NCBI GenBank assembly: GCA_046328125.1
Contig: JAXLXF010000008.1
Coordinates: forward strand, 124,001 to 188,000
DNA from: JADZEM01 sp046328125
GTDB lineage: Bacteria; Chloroflexota; UBA6077; JACCZL01
DNA: 64,000 nt
Direction of reading: 5' to 3'
Part shown: piece by piece, positions 6,866 to 16,258 of the stretch
How the letters are laid out: every line of letters starts with the position of its first letter
How positions within the stretch are numbered: position 1 is the first letter of the stretch
Notes under the pieces: generated by a model
The model's input: only the letters and a program-made list of their open reading frames with translations
Databases searched by the model: none
What the model was told of the DNA's origin: nothing
Translations under genes and position numbers: made by a program

Positions 6866-8899
6866 ATGCACACCCGTGCGTGGCAGCGGTGGGGGCCGTT
6901 GCTGCTCGCCGTGGTCCTGGCCGGCCTGGCGCTGCCGCCGCGCACCCTGGACGCCGATCGTTTCGTCACGACCGACGAGCTGTTCTGGGTGGGGCGCAGC
7001 GCCGCGTTCGGGCGGGCTATCGAGACCGGCCAGCTCGGCCAGACGTTCCAGACCGGCCACCCTGGCGTGACTACGATGTGGGTTGGATGGCTCGGGATGG
7101 GCCTGGACCGCGCGCGCGAGCTGGCGCCGTCCCGGCAGACCGTCTCCCGCCGCGAGGTCACCCAGAGCCCGGCGTTCATGCCGGCCCTGGCGTCAGCGCG
7201 GCGCGCATTTGGGGTGGTCACGGCGCTCGGGATCGGCACGATCGGGCTGCTGGCCTGGCGGCTGTTCGGGGCAGGACCGGCGATCCTGGGCGGCCTGCTG
7301 CTGGCGCTCGACCCGTTCTTCCTGGCCCACTCGCGGCTGGTCCACATCGACGCTTCACTCACGCTCTGGATGTCGCTGGCGGTGGTGTCCGCGCTGTATC
7401 GCTGGCAGGGTGAGGGCAGGTGGAGCCTGGCGCTGTGCGGTGTCTCGACCGGGCTGGCCTTGCTCTCGAAGTCGCCGGCGCTGATGCTGGTGGGTCTGGT
7501 GCCGGTGCTGCTGCTGCCGCACCGTGCCATGAGGCTGGATCGGGAGCGGCTGCGCCCGGCCGTGCGGGACCTGGTCGTCTGGGCGGCCGTGACCGGGCTG
7601 ACGTTCGTGCTGCTCTGGCCGGCTGTCTGGAGCGCGCCGGGCGAGACGGCGAGCCGGTTCCTGGCGTTCGTGCGGGACAACGCCAACCCCGACCACGCGG
7701 CAGCGGCCGACGACCAGGGCGCGGGCATCTGGTTCTACCCACTGGTGCTGCTGTTCCGCGCGACGCCAGTGACGCTGCTCGGGCTGGTGGGGCTGGCGGC
7801 GCCTCCGTGGACGCGTCCGAAGGGCCGGACACTACCGTTGCTGCTGCTCTACGCGCTCGGGTTCGGGGCCGCGATGACGGTCGTTGCCAAGGGGTTCGAC
7901 CGCTACCTGCTGCCGATCTTCCCGGTGGTGGACTTGCTCGCCGGTGTGGGCCTGTGGCGGATCGCCAGGGTGCTCGTAGACGTGTTGCGCCGGCCGGGAA
8001 CGTATGGGCGCTCGGAGGTGGCCCTTCGGTGGCGGCCGGCGATCGGCGCAGTCGCGTGTGTCGGCATCGTGGTCAGCGGTGCGTGGTGGATCGCGAATGC
8101 GTGGCCGTACGTGCTGACCTACGCCAATCCGCTGCTTGGCGGGAACCCGGCTGCGCAGCGCACCATCGCGAGCGGCTGGGGCGAGGGACTGGATCAGGCC
8201 GCTCGCTACCTGAACGAGCGCTCGAACAGTAGTCGATTGCGTGTCGCCATGCCCGGCGAGATCTACACGACGGTCCTGGACGCCCAGCTCAACGGCACCG
8301 TCGCGCCGGCCGAAGGGTACGACGCCGGCGTCTACGATGCGCTGGTGGTCTACCTCAGGAACAACCAGCTTGGCGAGCGCCCACCCTTCTTCGACGACGA
8401 GCTGCTGTCGTGGACGCCGGACCAGACCGTGACATTGAGCGGCGTGCCGTACGCATGGGTCTACTCGACGCGGGCCGGGGCGCCGGTCGGGGCGACGTTC
8501 GGCGACCAGCTGTCGCTGGACGGGTACGGCCTGGACACCGCGCAGGCCCGAATCGGGCGGCGCGTCGAGCTGCGGCTGCGCTGGCGGCCGATGCAGCCGC
8601 TGCCAAAAGGGCTCGGCGTCGTGGTGGAGCTCCGACCGTCACGTGGCGGTCGGCCGTCGGTCCTGACGCTGCCGCTGGAGCCGTCCGGCGAGCCGTCCAC
8701 CTGGGCACCGCTGGAGCGGGTGTCGGTGGCGTACCAGCTGGCGCTCGACCCGGGGCTCACCGCTGGCGACTATGTCGTCGTCGTGCGGGTGGTGGGCGCG
8801 GACGGCGAGCCGCTGCCGGTGACGGTCCAGCCGAAGCGACCGCCGGGCGTGGCCTCCGAGCCGACCGCCGTGCCGCTACGACGCATCCAGGCCCGCTAG
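6866..8899 (+). CDS. Membrane glycosyltransferase, GT39/ArnT-like
   Basis: Probably transfers sugar from a polyprenyl-phosphate donor to a lipid or protein acceptor on the outer face of the membrane. 677 residues. After an N-terminal membrane helix (WGPLLLAVVLAGLAL) an acidic loop reads RFVTTDELFWVGRSA, resembling the catalytic Asp/Glu loop of the PMT/ArnT fold. About ten more hydrophobic helices follow to residue about 430, then a soluble C-terminal part of about 240 residues. The start at ATG 6866 is preferred because upstream codons run through the palindromic repeat; no strong ribosome-binding site is visible. Confidence 0.82.
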   Translation: MHTRAWQRWGPLLLAVVLAGLALPPRTLDADRFVTTDELFWVGRSAAFGRAIETGQLGQTFQTGHPGVTTMWVGWLGMGLDRARELAPSRQTVSRREVTQSPAFMPALASARRAFGVVTALGIGTIGLLAWRLFGAGPAILGGLLLALDPFFLAHSRLVHIDASLTLWMSLAVVSALYRWQGEGRWSLALCGVSTGLALLSKSPALMLVGLVPVLLLPHRAMRLDRERLRPAVRDLVVWAAVTGLTFVLLWPAVWSAPGETASRFLAFVRDNANPDHAAAADDQGAGIWFYPLVLLFRATPVTLLGLVGLAAPPWTRPKGRTLPLLLLYALGFGAAMTVVAKGFDRYLLPIFPVVDLLAGVGLWRIARVLVDVLRRPGTYGRSEVALRWRPAIGAVACVGIVVSGAWWIANAWPYVLTYANPLLGGNPAAQRTIASGWGEGLDQAARYLNERSNSSRLRVAMPGEIYTTVLDAQLNGTVAPAEGYDAGVYDALVVYLRNNQLGERPPFFDDELLSWTPDQTVTLSGVPYAWVYSTRAGAPVGATFGDQLSLDGYGLDTAQARIGRRVELRLRWRPMQPLPKGLGVVVELRPSRGGRPSVLTLPLEPSGEPSTWAPLERVSVAYQLALDPGLTAGDYVVVVRVVGADGEPLPVTVQPKRPPGVASEPTAVPLRRIQAR

Positions 8900-8927
8900 A
8901 CTACAGTCTGCTTCGAGACGAAGAGGG

Positions 8928-9701
8928 TCAGCCGAAGGGGAAGAAGCGCGGGAGCGCCAATGCCGTCGATTGGTCGCTCGTCCGCTCGACGCCGATGGGC
9001 ACAGTCGGGTCGCGGCCCAGCAGCCACGCGAGGAGCGCGTGACCCGGCGCGTGCAGCATGTGCGTCGCCGAGCCGACGCCCGGCCTGATTCCGCGCGCGC
9101 TCACGATCCAGGCGTTGCCGGTCGTGTCGTCGCGCAGGAACCAGGACATCAATCTCGGGGCGTCTTTCGCCCAGCCCGGCATGCTGTTGATGACGCGCGG
9201 CAGGTCTGTCGCGATGTACGCTGGCGACCAGTCGGCTGAGCTGTAGCCGAGGTTCAAGTCGGCATGGTGCACGGCGACCTCGCGCCAGCGGTTCAGAAGC
9301 CCGTCGGCAACGGTGCGGAGCGGCGTGTCTGGGCCGCCGGGCTGTGTTTCGAGCTGCCATTCGGCCTCGGCAAGCTGGTTCCAGTGTGCCTGGAGCTGGG
9401 TGGCCGACCTGCGAACGTCGGCGATCAGCTCGCTCGCGGACCGGCCGGCGCCCTCGTCGATCCCTCGATTGCGCTCATCTCGGCCACCGGCGTACATCGG
9501 CACCTTGAGCCCGTCCAGCGCCGCGTCGCTCACCCGCCAGTTCGCATCCGCATTGCGGGCCAGATGCGTCAGGACGTGACCTCGGGTCCAGCCAGGCAAA
9601 ACGCTCGGCTCGCGTGCAAGGTCGTCGGTCAGCCGCTCCAGACTGCGGAACAGCTGTCCGGTGGCCGCTCGGACGTAGTTCAGGTGCTCGGTTGGGCTCA
9701 C
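8928..9701 (-). CDS. Maleylpyruvate isomerase / mycothiol-dependent DinB-family enzyme
   Basis: Four-helix DinB-superfamily protein of the maleylpyruvate isomerase type, which uses a bound metal and often mycothiol. 257 residues. Metal-ligand positions are visible: His in TRGHVLTHLARNADA, and Glu/His in WREVAVHHADLNLG. The C-terminal part resembles the SCP2-like domain that usually follows. It converges with the glycosyltransferase gene and is divergent from nothing close, so substrate is unknown. A second family member is encoded at 43816-44625. Confidence 0.82.
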   Translation of the reverse strand: MSPTEHLNYVRAATGQLFRSLERLTDDLAREPSVLPGWTRGHVLTHLARNADANWRVSDAALDGLKVPMYAGGRDERNRGIDEGAGRSASELIADVRRSATQLQAHWNQLAEAEWQLETQPGGPDTPLRTVADGLLNRWREVAVHHADLNLGYSSADWSPAYIATDLPRVINSMPGWAKDAPRLMSWFLRDDTTGNAWIVSARGIRPGVGSATHMLHAPGHALLAWLLGRDPTVPIGVERTSDQSTALALPRFFPFG

Positions 9702-9779
9702 GTCGTTCTCCAGGTCAGAGTGGCATGTGCGCGGACTCCTGGATGCCGGCGCGCAGTATGCCGCATCTACTGTTTGAGA

Positions 9780-11096
9780 TTACAACTTCCGGCTGGCAAG
9801 GACGACCGCGATTGAGGCGATGCCGAGGGTGGCGCACAATCCGGTGAAGGCGGCGCCAATGCCGATCAGGCTGGCGAGAAAGCCGAGCGCAGGCGCGGCG
9901 ACGCCGCCGCTTTGCTGGACGAGCATGTGATAGGCGCCGAGCGCGGTGGCGCGGCGGTGAGCCGGCGCCGTGTCCATGACCAGCACCTCGGTCGGCGTCT
10001 GGCGCATCGCGGCCGAGATGCCCAGGATCGTGAGCGGCAGAAGCAGCAGCTCGTTGGGGACCAGCGTCAGGGCTAGAAAGGACGGCCCCATCATCCCGAG
10101 CGCGATCAGGATGACGCCGCGCCGCCCGATCCGATCCGAGAGCCAGCCGGCGGCCGGCGACCCGAGCAGCCCGATCAACTGGGGAACGCCGAACAGGACC
10201 GCTGCCCAGGCCGGCTCGATGTGGCGCACGTCCACGAGGTAGAGGGTGGTGAACGCGATCAGCGCCGCCTGGGCCACCTGGAACACGATCGAGGTCGAGA
10301 CGAGCGGGCCGACCAGCCGCACGATCCCGCCGAGCTCGCGGAAGACGGCCAGGCGGTCCGGGTTGCTCTTTGGCGGCTCGTGGTCGCGGGGCGCAAGCTT
10401 CCAGAGCCAGATGCCGGTCAGCACCGGCGCCCAGGCGAGCCAGATGTACGGCGTGCTCCAGGAGCCAGTCTGGGTCACCAGCCAGCCGGCGGTGGCCGGG
10501 ATGATGAAGAAGCTGAGATGCCCGCCGGTGATGTGGAGTCCGATGGCGCTGCCACGCTCCGAGGCCGGGAAGACGCGCGCCATCAACGCCGATGCTGGCG
10601 CGTGGTACGACCCGTGGATCAGGCCCATGACGATCAGGAACGCCAGCAGCTGCCAGTAGCTGCTCGCCATCCCGACGACGACCGCGATGGCGGCGGTCAG
10701 GAACAGGCCGATCACCACGACGAGGCGGGCGCCGAACCGGTCGGCCAGCATCCCAATGGGCGCATTGGAGAAGCCGAGGCTGACCGCGAACGCCGAGACC
10801 AGGAAGCCAGACTGGCCATAGGTCAGGTTGAAGCTGTCGCGGATGAACGGCAGCAGCGGGTTCAGCAGGCTGTTGCTGACGTGATGCGAGAAATGCGCGG
10901 CGGTGAAGCCGGTCAGCATGACCCTGCCACGCCGGGTGCCCAGGGAGACCCGCTCTTCCTCCCCTTCGGAAGGAGTATCGACGACAGACGCAAGTGCCCG
11001 AACCGGCTCCACTGTGGTGACGGTGGCGATCTTCGCCAGAGGCGTGTCCTGCGTATTCTCGGTCGCCTCAGGAATGGCCAACTCTTGTCGTCCCAC
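9780..11096 (-). CDS. MFS transporter, fosmidomycin-resistance-like
   Basis: Twelve-helix major facilitator, probably a proton-driven exporter. 438 residues with a 60-residue polar N-terminal extension before the first helix. The loop 2-3 signature GMLADRFGARLVVVIG and its second-half counterpart GWLSDRIGRRGVILIA are both present. The overall pattern (HHVSNSLLNPLLPFIRDSFN, GLIHGSYHAPASALMARVFP) resembles the Fsr group. It is divergent from the aminopeptidase gene across 244 bases. The substrate cannot be told from sequence. Confidence 0.88.
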   Translation of the reverse strand: MGRQELAIPEATENTQDTPLAKIATVTTVEPVRALASVVDTPSEGEEERVSLGTRRGRVMLTGFTAAHFSHHVSNSLLNPLLPFIRDSFNLTYGQSGFLVSAFAVSLGFSNAPIGMLADRFGARLVVVIGLFLTAAIAVVVGMASSYWQLLAFLIVMGLIHGSYHAPASALMARVFPASERGSAIGLHITGGHLSFFIIPATAGWLVTQTGSWSTPYIWLAWAPVLTGIWLWKLAPRDHEPPKSNPDRLAVFRELGGIVRLVGPLVSTSIVFQVAQAALIAFTTLYLVDVRHIEPAWAAVLFGVPQLIGLLGSPAAGWLSDRIGRRGVILIALGMMGPSFLALTLVPNELLLLPLTILGISAAMRQTPTEVLVMDTAPAHRRATALGAYHMLVQQSGGVAAPALGFLASLIGIGAAFTGLCATLGIASIAVVLASRKL

Positions 11097-11340
11097 GCCG
11101 AATTAGCCGTGCATTGTGCCACAGACCGACTGACGAATGAGCCGCCGTCTCCTCGATCCGCGTGCAGCCGGCAGGCCGTGGACCGGTCGTGGCGGCCGCC
11201 GGCTCCTGGTCAGGAATGTCGGCTGGTGGTCATACTCCATACAGACGCGCTGCCGGTCGGCGACGCCGCCCGCGGCCAGGATCGTCATCACCGTCGAGAT
11301 CTCCGTGGCAGAGCTCGACCGCACCGAGGGGAGAGACGCC

Positions 11341-13923
11341 GTGCCCGATTCGGCCATCGCCCAGGCAGTTCCCGACGAGCGCTCGTACCGGCTGCCGAAG
11401 ACGGTTGTTCCCGAGCGCTACGAGTTGACGCTCGCTCCCGATCTGAGCGCCTTCACCTACACCGGCGACGAGCGCGTGCAGCTCCGGATCTCGGAGCCGG
11501 TCCAGGAGATCCTGCTCAACGCCGTGGACATCGACATCTACGAGGCGGCACTGGTCAACGCGGACGGCACGCGCCTGACTGGCACCGTCTCGACCATCGA
11601 AGACGAGGAGCGCGCCCGCATCGCGCTGAGCGGCACCGCCCAGCCCGGCGCGTGGACCCTGGAGCTCAAGTTCAACGGCGTCCTGAACGACAAGCTGGCT
11701 GGATTCTACCGCAGCACCTACCAGGACGAGAGCGGCCAGCAGCACGTCATCGCGACCACCCAAATGGAGGCCGTGGACGCGCGGCGAGCGTTCCCGTGCT
11801 GGGACGAGCCGGAGATGAAGGCCGTCTTCTCGGTGACGCTGGTCGTGGACGAGGGGCTGCTCGCGGTCTCGAACGGCCAGCAGCTTTCCGAGACGCCGCT
11901 CGGGAGCGGCAAAAAGGCCGTCAAGTTCGCCGACACGATGAAGATGTCCACCTATCTGGTCTGCTTCGTGGTGGGCAGGCTGGAGGCAACCGAGCCGGTC
12001 GACGTGGACGGCACGCCGCTGCGGATCATCTTCGTGCCGGGCAAGCGCCACATGGCCGACTTCGCGCTGGACGTGGGCGCGTTCGTGCTGCGCTTCTTCG
12101 CCAACTACTACGGCATCCCGTATCCCGGCGACAAGCTCGACATGATCGCGCTGCCGGACTTCGCGGCCGGCGCGATGGAGAACCTCGGCGCGATCACCTA
12201 CCGCGAGACGGCGCTCCTGGCCGACACGTCCATCGCGTCGCACGCCGACCTCGAACGGGTGGCCGACGTCATCGCGCATGAGATCGCCCACATGTGGTTC
12301 GGCGACCTCGTCACGATGAAGTGGTGGAACGGCATCTGGCTGAACGAGGCGTTTGCCACGTTCATGGAGATGCTGGCGGTGGACGCGTATAAGCCGGAGT
12401 GGCAGCGCTGGAACACGTTCAGCACGTCTCGCTCGGCAGCGTTCCAGACCGACGGCTTGCGAAGCACCCGTCCGATCGAGTTTACCGTGCGCCGCCCCGA
12501 AGAGTGCGAGAGCATGTTCGACATCCTCACGTACGAGAAGGGCGCGGCGGTGCTGCGGATGCTGGAGCAGTACCTGGGCGGCTCCGAGTTCCAGAAGGGC
12601 ATCGCGCTGTACCTGAAGTCGCACGAGTACGCGAATGCCGAGACGACCGACCTCTGGGACGCCATCGAGGAGGCGACCGGCGAGCCGAGCCGGAAGATCA
12701 TGGACTCGTGGATCTTCCAGGGCGGCCACCCGGTCGTGAGCGTGGCGAAGACCGGCGACGGCAACGGCCTGACGCTCTCGCAGCAGCGGTTCCGCTACCT
12801 GGCCAGCCCGGACGACGCCGACGCACGCTGGCAGGTGCCGGTGATGCTGCGGGTGAAGACGGCGGACGGCCTGGAGACCCGTAAGGTGCTCCTGGACGAC
12901 GCCTCCGCGACGGTCGATTTCGGGGCGCCGGTCGAGTGGGTGGTGGCGAACGAGCGGGCAAGTGGCTTCTTCCGGACCCGCTACACGCCGGAGCTGCTGG
13001 CCGGGCTGACGGCGTCACTCCAGAACGGGATGAGCCCGGTCGAGCGGTTCAATCTGGTCAGCGACACCTGGGCGTCCGTGACGTCCGGCCTGACGCCGGT
13101 CCAGGACTTTCTGGCACTGGCGAAGCTGTTCGTCGACGAGACGGACCGCAACGTCTGGCTGGCCGTGCTGGGCGGGCTGGAGTACCTGAACCGGATGATG
13201 CCGGCCGCCGACCGCCCGAAGGTGGCGGCGCTCGTGCGCGAGCTGGTCGGCCCGTCGGTCGCGCGGCTCGGCTGGACGCGCGCCGACGGTGAGGCCGATC
13301 TGACGGCGCAGTTGCGCGGGACGCTGATCGCGGCGCTCGGGACGACCGGCGAAGACCCGGCGATCCAGGCGAAGGCGCGCGAGCTGCACGCGGCGTACGT
13401 CCAGGACCGCTCGGCGGTGGACCGCGACGTGGTGCCGGCCGTCATCTCGATCGTGGCGCACACCGGCGATGCGGCGGACTACGAGCTGTTCTGGTCGCGC
13501 TACAAGTCGGCGGCGACGCCGCAGGAGGAGCAGCGGTACCTGTTCAACCTGGCGGGCTTCAAGGATCGGGCGCTGCTCCAGCGGACGCTTGACGCCGCGA
13601 TGACCTCGGAGATCCGGACCCAGAATGCGCCGTTCCTGATCGGCTCGCTGATGACGAACCTGGACGGCGGCGAGCTGGCCTGGGAGTTCATCAAGGCCCA
13701 CTGGGACGAGATGGTGGCGCGCTTCCCCGACAACACCCACGTGCGGATGCTGGCGGGGGTCACGGCGCTCTCGACGCCGGAGCTGGTGCCGGACATCGAT
13801 CGGTTCTTCACGGTGCCACGGCTGAAGCAGGGCCAGAAGACGCTGGATCAGCACCTGGAGCGGCTGCAAGTGAACCTGGCGTTCCGCCAGCGGGAGAGCG
13901 CGAAGCTGGCGTCTTACTTCTGA
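11341..13923 (+). CDS. pepN: M1 family aminopeptidase N
   Basis: Zinc metalloprotease removing N-terminal residues from peptides. 860 residues from the GTG at 11341, which has GAGGGGAGAG at 11326-11335 and gives a start typical of the family; the frame is open upstream, but that part lies in the divergent promoter region. The exopeptidase motif GAMENLG and the zinc motif HEIAHMWFGDLVTMKWWNG (HExxH-x18-E, with LNEAFATFME) are intact. A beta domain and an ERAP1-like helical C-terminal domain follow. Cytosolic: no signal peptide. Confidence 0.95.
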   Translation: MPDSAIAQAVPDERSYRLPKTVVPERYELTLAPDLSAFTYTGDERVQLRISEPVQEILLNAVDIDIYEAALVNADGTRLTGTVSTIEDEERARIALSGTAQPGAWTLELKFNGVLNDKLAGFYRSTYQDESGQQHVIATTQMEAVDARRAFPCWDEPEMKAVFSVTLVVDEGLLAVSNGQQLSETPLGSGKKAVKFADTMKMSTYLVCFVVGRLEATEPVDVDGTPLRIIFVPGKRHMADFALDVGAFVLRFFANYYGIPYPGDKLDMIALPDFAAGAMENLGAITYRETALLADTSIASHADLERVADVIAHEIAHMWFGDLVTMKWWNGIWLNEAFATFMEMLAVDAYKPEWQRWNTFSTSRSAAFQTDGLRSTRPIEFTVRRPEECESMFDILTYEKGAAVLRMLEQYLGGSEFQKGIALYLKSHEYANAETTDLWDAIEEATGEPSRKIMDSWIFQGGHPVVSVAKTGDGNGLTLSQQRFRYLASPDDADARWQVPVMLRVKTADGLETRKVLLDDASATVDFGAPVEWVVANERASGFFRTRYTPELLAGLTASLQNGMSPVERFNLVSDTWASVTSGLTPVQDFLALAKLFVDETDRNVWLAVLGGLEYLNRMMPAADRPKVAALVRELVGPSVARLGWTRADGEADLTAQLRGTLIAALGTTGEDPAIQAKARELHAAYVQDRSAVDRDVVPAVISIVAHTGDAADYELFWSRYKSAATPQEEQRYLFNLAGFKDRALLQRTLDAAMTSEIRTQNAPFLIGSLMTNLDGGELAWEFIKAHWDEMVARFPDNTHVRMLAGVTALSTPELVPDIDRFFTVPRLKQGQKTLDQHLERLQVNLAFRQRESAKLASYF

Positions 13924-13946
13924 GGTGATCGCCGTTCTGACCTGGG

Positions 13947-13976
13947 GAGATGGCGCCGGCTTGCCGGCGCCATCTC
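13947..13976. terminator. Strong hairpin after pepN
   Basis: GAGATGGCGCCGGC at 13947-13960 pairs perfectly with GCCGGCGCCATCTC at 13963-13976 across a TT loop, 24 bases after the pepN stop. No T-run follows, so it is either an RNA-stabilising hairpin or a terminator of the U-less type. Confidence 0.5.
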
Positions 13977-14092
13977 GCGTGTGCGCCCTCGGGGTCGCCG
14001 CATTGTCACGTCTCCGTCGCCCATCCCGTTTCTCAGGATGTGCACCCATCCACGAGCAGGTGAGCTCGGCGTAGTGGGAAGCGGAGGACGAG

Positions 14093-14482
14093 ATGTTCGG
14101 AGGACGACTGTTTGGATCGATCCGGTCTGGCCGACTCGTGCGCGGGCTGGTCGCGGTGGCGGCAGCGGTGGTGGTGATGAGCGCGCCACTTGGCATGGTC
14201 AGCCCGGTCTCTGCCGAGCCCGAGGCGTGGGAGACGTTCCACGGCTGTGTGGTGACCGTTGGCGACGACTACGTGGTCATCCGCGTGAAGAACGCCGGGG
14301 CCGGCCCGAACGGCCTGCACCGATTCGGCATGACCGGCGCGACGTCCGTGGACACCGGGCTGACGGGCGACGCCTGCATCGCGGTGGTGGCCTGGAAGGA
14401 AGACGGCGAGTGGTACGCCCAGTCGATCACCGCCGAGCGCGACGACGACGGCACGACGACGGTCACCCGACGGGGGCGCTAG
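14093..14482 (+). CDS. Small secreted protein, OB-like, with Cys pair
   Basis: Function unknown. 129 residues; GGAGGACG lies just before the ATG. An Arg-containing N-terminus leads into a Sec signal peptide (GLVAVAAAVVVMSAPLGMVS, cleavage after VSA). The mature part has FHGCVVTVGDDYVVIRVK, then GDACIAVVAWKEDG and YAQSITAERDDDG. The two Cys and the strand order parallel the secreted protein at 4823-5188, which suggests a shared small beta-barrel fold with one disulfide. The C-terminus is short and Thr/Arg rich rather than His/Asp rich. It stands alone between pepN and an inverted-repeat element. Confidence 0.75.
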   Translation: MFGGRLFGSIRSGRLVRGLVAVAAAVVVMSAPLGMVSPVSAEPEAWETFHGCVVTVGDDYVVIRVKNAGAGPNGLHRFGMTGATSVDTGLTGDACIAVVAWKEDGEWYAQSITAERDDDGTTTVTRRGR

Positions 14483-14500
14483 CTCCTCGCCGCCAGAGGT

Positions 14501-14703
14501 CCGTGGGTTTATGGCGTTTGAACAAGAAACAGGGTAGTCGGAGATACCGCGTCCGGGAATGGCCCCCTCCCCCCAACCCCTGCTGTCCCCCGTGCGCGGG
14601 AGAGGGGGAGCCAAAGCCCCTCCACCGCGCACGGGGGACAGTAGGGGTTGGGGAGGGGGCTGACTACTGCCCTGGTAATTCTTCAAACGGCATCAACCCA
14701 CGG
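14501..14703. repeat. MITE-like 203-bp inverted-repeat element
   Basis: Outer ends are inverted repeats: 14501-14522 (starting CCGTGGGTT) matches the reverse complement of 14682-14703 with two mismatches in 22. Inside, a C-rich arm at 14562-14599 pairs with a G-rich arm at 14625-14660 except for a 2-base indel and one mismatch. The element fills the gap between two convergent genes: it starts 19 bases after one stop and ends 4 bases before the other. It codes for nothing. Confidence 0.8.
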
Positions 14704-14707
14704 AATG

Positions 14708-15304
14708 TCACATCGCCCGTCGCGCCAGGAGTCGTGCCGTTCCTCGCGCTGCCAGTTCGTCATAGGACACGGTCTGAAGGCCGAGCGCTTCGAACGCGGC
14801 CCGGAGCTCGCCGGGCTGGAGCAGGTGCTCCGGGCTGACCTCGGACTGTCTCCCGAGCGGGTGGTGGACGAACGTCTCGAAGACGAGGAGTCCGCCTGAG
14901 ACGAGTGCCCGCGCCATCCCGGGCCAGAGGCGGCGGTCCAGAAACAGCACGTTGAGGATCAGAGCGTACGTCTCGGGCGGCAGCTCGGCCGCGTCCAGGT
15001 CGATCTGGCGCGGCGTGACGTGCAGGGGCGACCCGGCGGCCGCGCGGCGCTCGATCTCACGGCGCAGGATGTCGAGGGCCACGTCCGACAGCTCCCAGGC
15101 GTCCACCGTCCAGCCGCGCTCGGCGAGCCAGACGGCGTTCCGGCCGGGGCCGCACGCCAGGTCGAGCGCCCGCGCGCCGGGATGCGGCGGCACAAGCTGG
15201 TCTGCAATCTCTGGCAACCAGCTGGTGGGCTCGAAGAGGTATGGACGCTCGGCATGGCGCTCCGCGTAGCGGAAGTTCCAGCGTTCTCGATCCGTGTCAG
15301 CCAT
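14708..15304 (-). CDS. Class I SAM-dependent methyltransferase
   Basis: Rossmann-fold methyltransferase of the TehB/UbiE-like small type; substrate unknown. 198 residues. Motif I is ALDLACGPGRNAVWLAERG (SAM-binding glycine loop at residues about 46-55), followed by the acidic motif II end DAWELSD, and motif IV-like ALILNVLFLDR. The N-terminus (ERWNFRYAERHAERPYLFEP) resembles tellurite-resistance-like methyltransferases. It is the last gene of a same-strand run, 59 bases after the dual-OB-like gene, so it may be co-transcribed with it. Confidence 0.88.
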   Translation of the reverse strand: MADTDRERWNFRYAERHAERPYLFEPTSWLPEIADQLVPPHPGARALDLACGPGRNAVWLAERGWTVDAWELSDVALDILRREIERRAAAGSPLHVTPRQIDLDAAELPPETYALILNVLFLDRRLWPGMARALVSGGLLVFETFVHHPLGRQSEVSPEHLLQPGELRAAFEALGLQTVSYDELAARGTARLLARRAM

Positions 15305-15363
15305 CGGTCAAGTCCCCTCGCCGGGTGACAAGATTGTGCCGGCGACCGTGGGCGGCGAGCACG

Positions 15364-16176
15364 TCAGAAGAGTGGGCCGTCATCGGCATTGCTCGGATTC
15401 CCACCAACTCCGGCGAGGACCGGGGCAGCGATTCGGCGGTCGGCTGGTGTGGGCGACGCCAGACGCCAGGCCGGATCGTCCTCCAGGTGCAGGTTGTTCA
15501 CCTGAAGCCAGTGGACCGGCGTTTCGTCCGGTCTGGCGGCGAACGGCCTGGTCAGCCCGACGCCGACCAGGACCGGCACGCCACGCCCCAGACGTTCGGC
15601 CACCTCGCGCACGCGCTGAACGTCCGGGCGGGCTCCGTCGTCCGCGTGCAGGCGCAGGTCGGTGACGCTCAGGTCGAGAGAGAGCGCACCATCCGAAAGC
15701 CGCAAACGCACGACCTCCCGGCCGTCCGGCTTGGACGACAAGAAGAGCTCCGGCTGGCGGCGCGGTCGCAGGACGCCGAGCGATGCGATGCCGGTGCCCA
15801 GGTCGGTCACGGCGCGGCGCGAGACCCCACGTCCGATGGCGCGCAGCTCGGAGCCGAAGATGTCCGCGAGGGAGTCTCGGCTCTTGACCGTCAACATCTC
15901 CCAGAACAGCTCGGCGTCGACGAGCCGCTCGGCACGGGCGTGCCACGTGGTGAACTCGACGTCCTCGACTTCGGGCGGCGACGGGACCGGCCGGGTCAGG
16001 CCCAGATCCACGATTGTGGCCATGTCGAACGGGCCGCCGCGCACCGCCGTCATCCGGCTTTGAATCGTGCCCATCGGCAGGACTGGGCGGACGTGCTGGC
16101 CGGTCTCGACGTCGAGGCCGGCGACGCAGACCTGGCCGCGCTGCATACGGGTGAGATGACTGACGACGATCCTCAT
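15364..16176 (-). CDS. Possible dual OB-fold protein, function unknown
   Basis: 270 residues, soluble, mostly predicted beta. The N-terminus MRIVVSHLTRMQRGQVCVAG followed by LDVETGQHVRPVLP and a second-half VRLRLSDGALSLDLSVTDLR with LVGVGLTRPF and HWLQVNNLHLEDDP resembles the dual-OB-containing family that is often found beside DUF488 proteins. That identification is by pattern memory and tentative. It lies 82 bases downstream of a DUF488 gene on the same strand, in a run that begins with a CDC48-like ATPase, which supports a linked role, possibly nucleic-acid binding. Confidence 0.6.
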   Translation of the reverse strand: MRIVVSHLTRMQRGQVCVAGLDVETGQHVRPVLPMGTIQSRMTAVRGGPFDMATIVDLGLTRPVPSPPEVEDVEFTTWHARAERLVDAELFWEMLTVKSRDSLADIFGSELRAIGRGVSRRAVTDLGTGIASLGVLRPRRQPELFLSSKPDGREVVRLRLSDGALSLDLSVTDLRLHADDGARPDVQRVREVAERLGRGVPVLVGVGLTRPFAARPDETPVHWLQVNNLHLEDDPAWRLASPTPADRRIAAPVLAGVGGNPSNADDGPLF

Positions 16177-16258
16177 CGCGATCCCTCCATGATGATGTCG
16201 GACGACGGCCAGGCAGCGGCGAGGCGAGAGTGGGAGGAGTCGTGAAGCCGGTGCGCGG

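Noticed and set aside
10221..12281. A 686-residue plus-strand frame
   Set aside because: Lies over the MFS gene antisense and then out of frame in pepN; no family signature.
14501..14703. Insertion sequence with a transposase
   Set aside because: The element is too short and has no coding frame; kept only as a MITE-like repeat.
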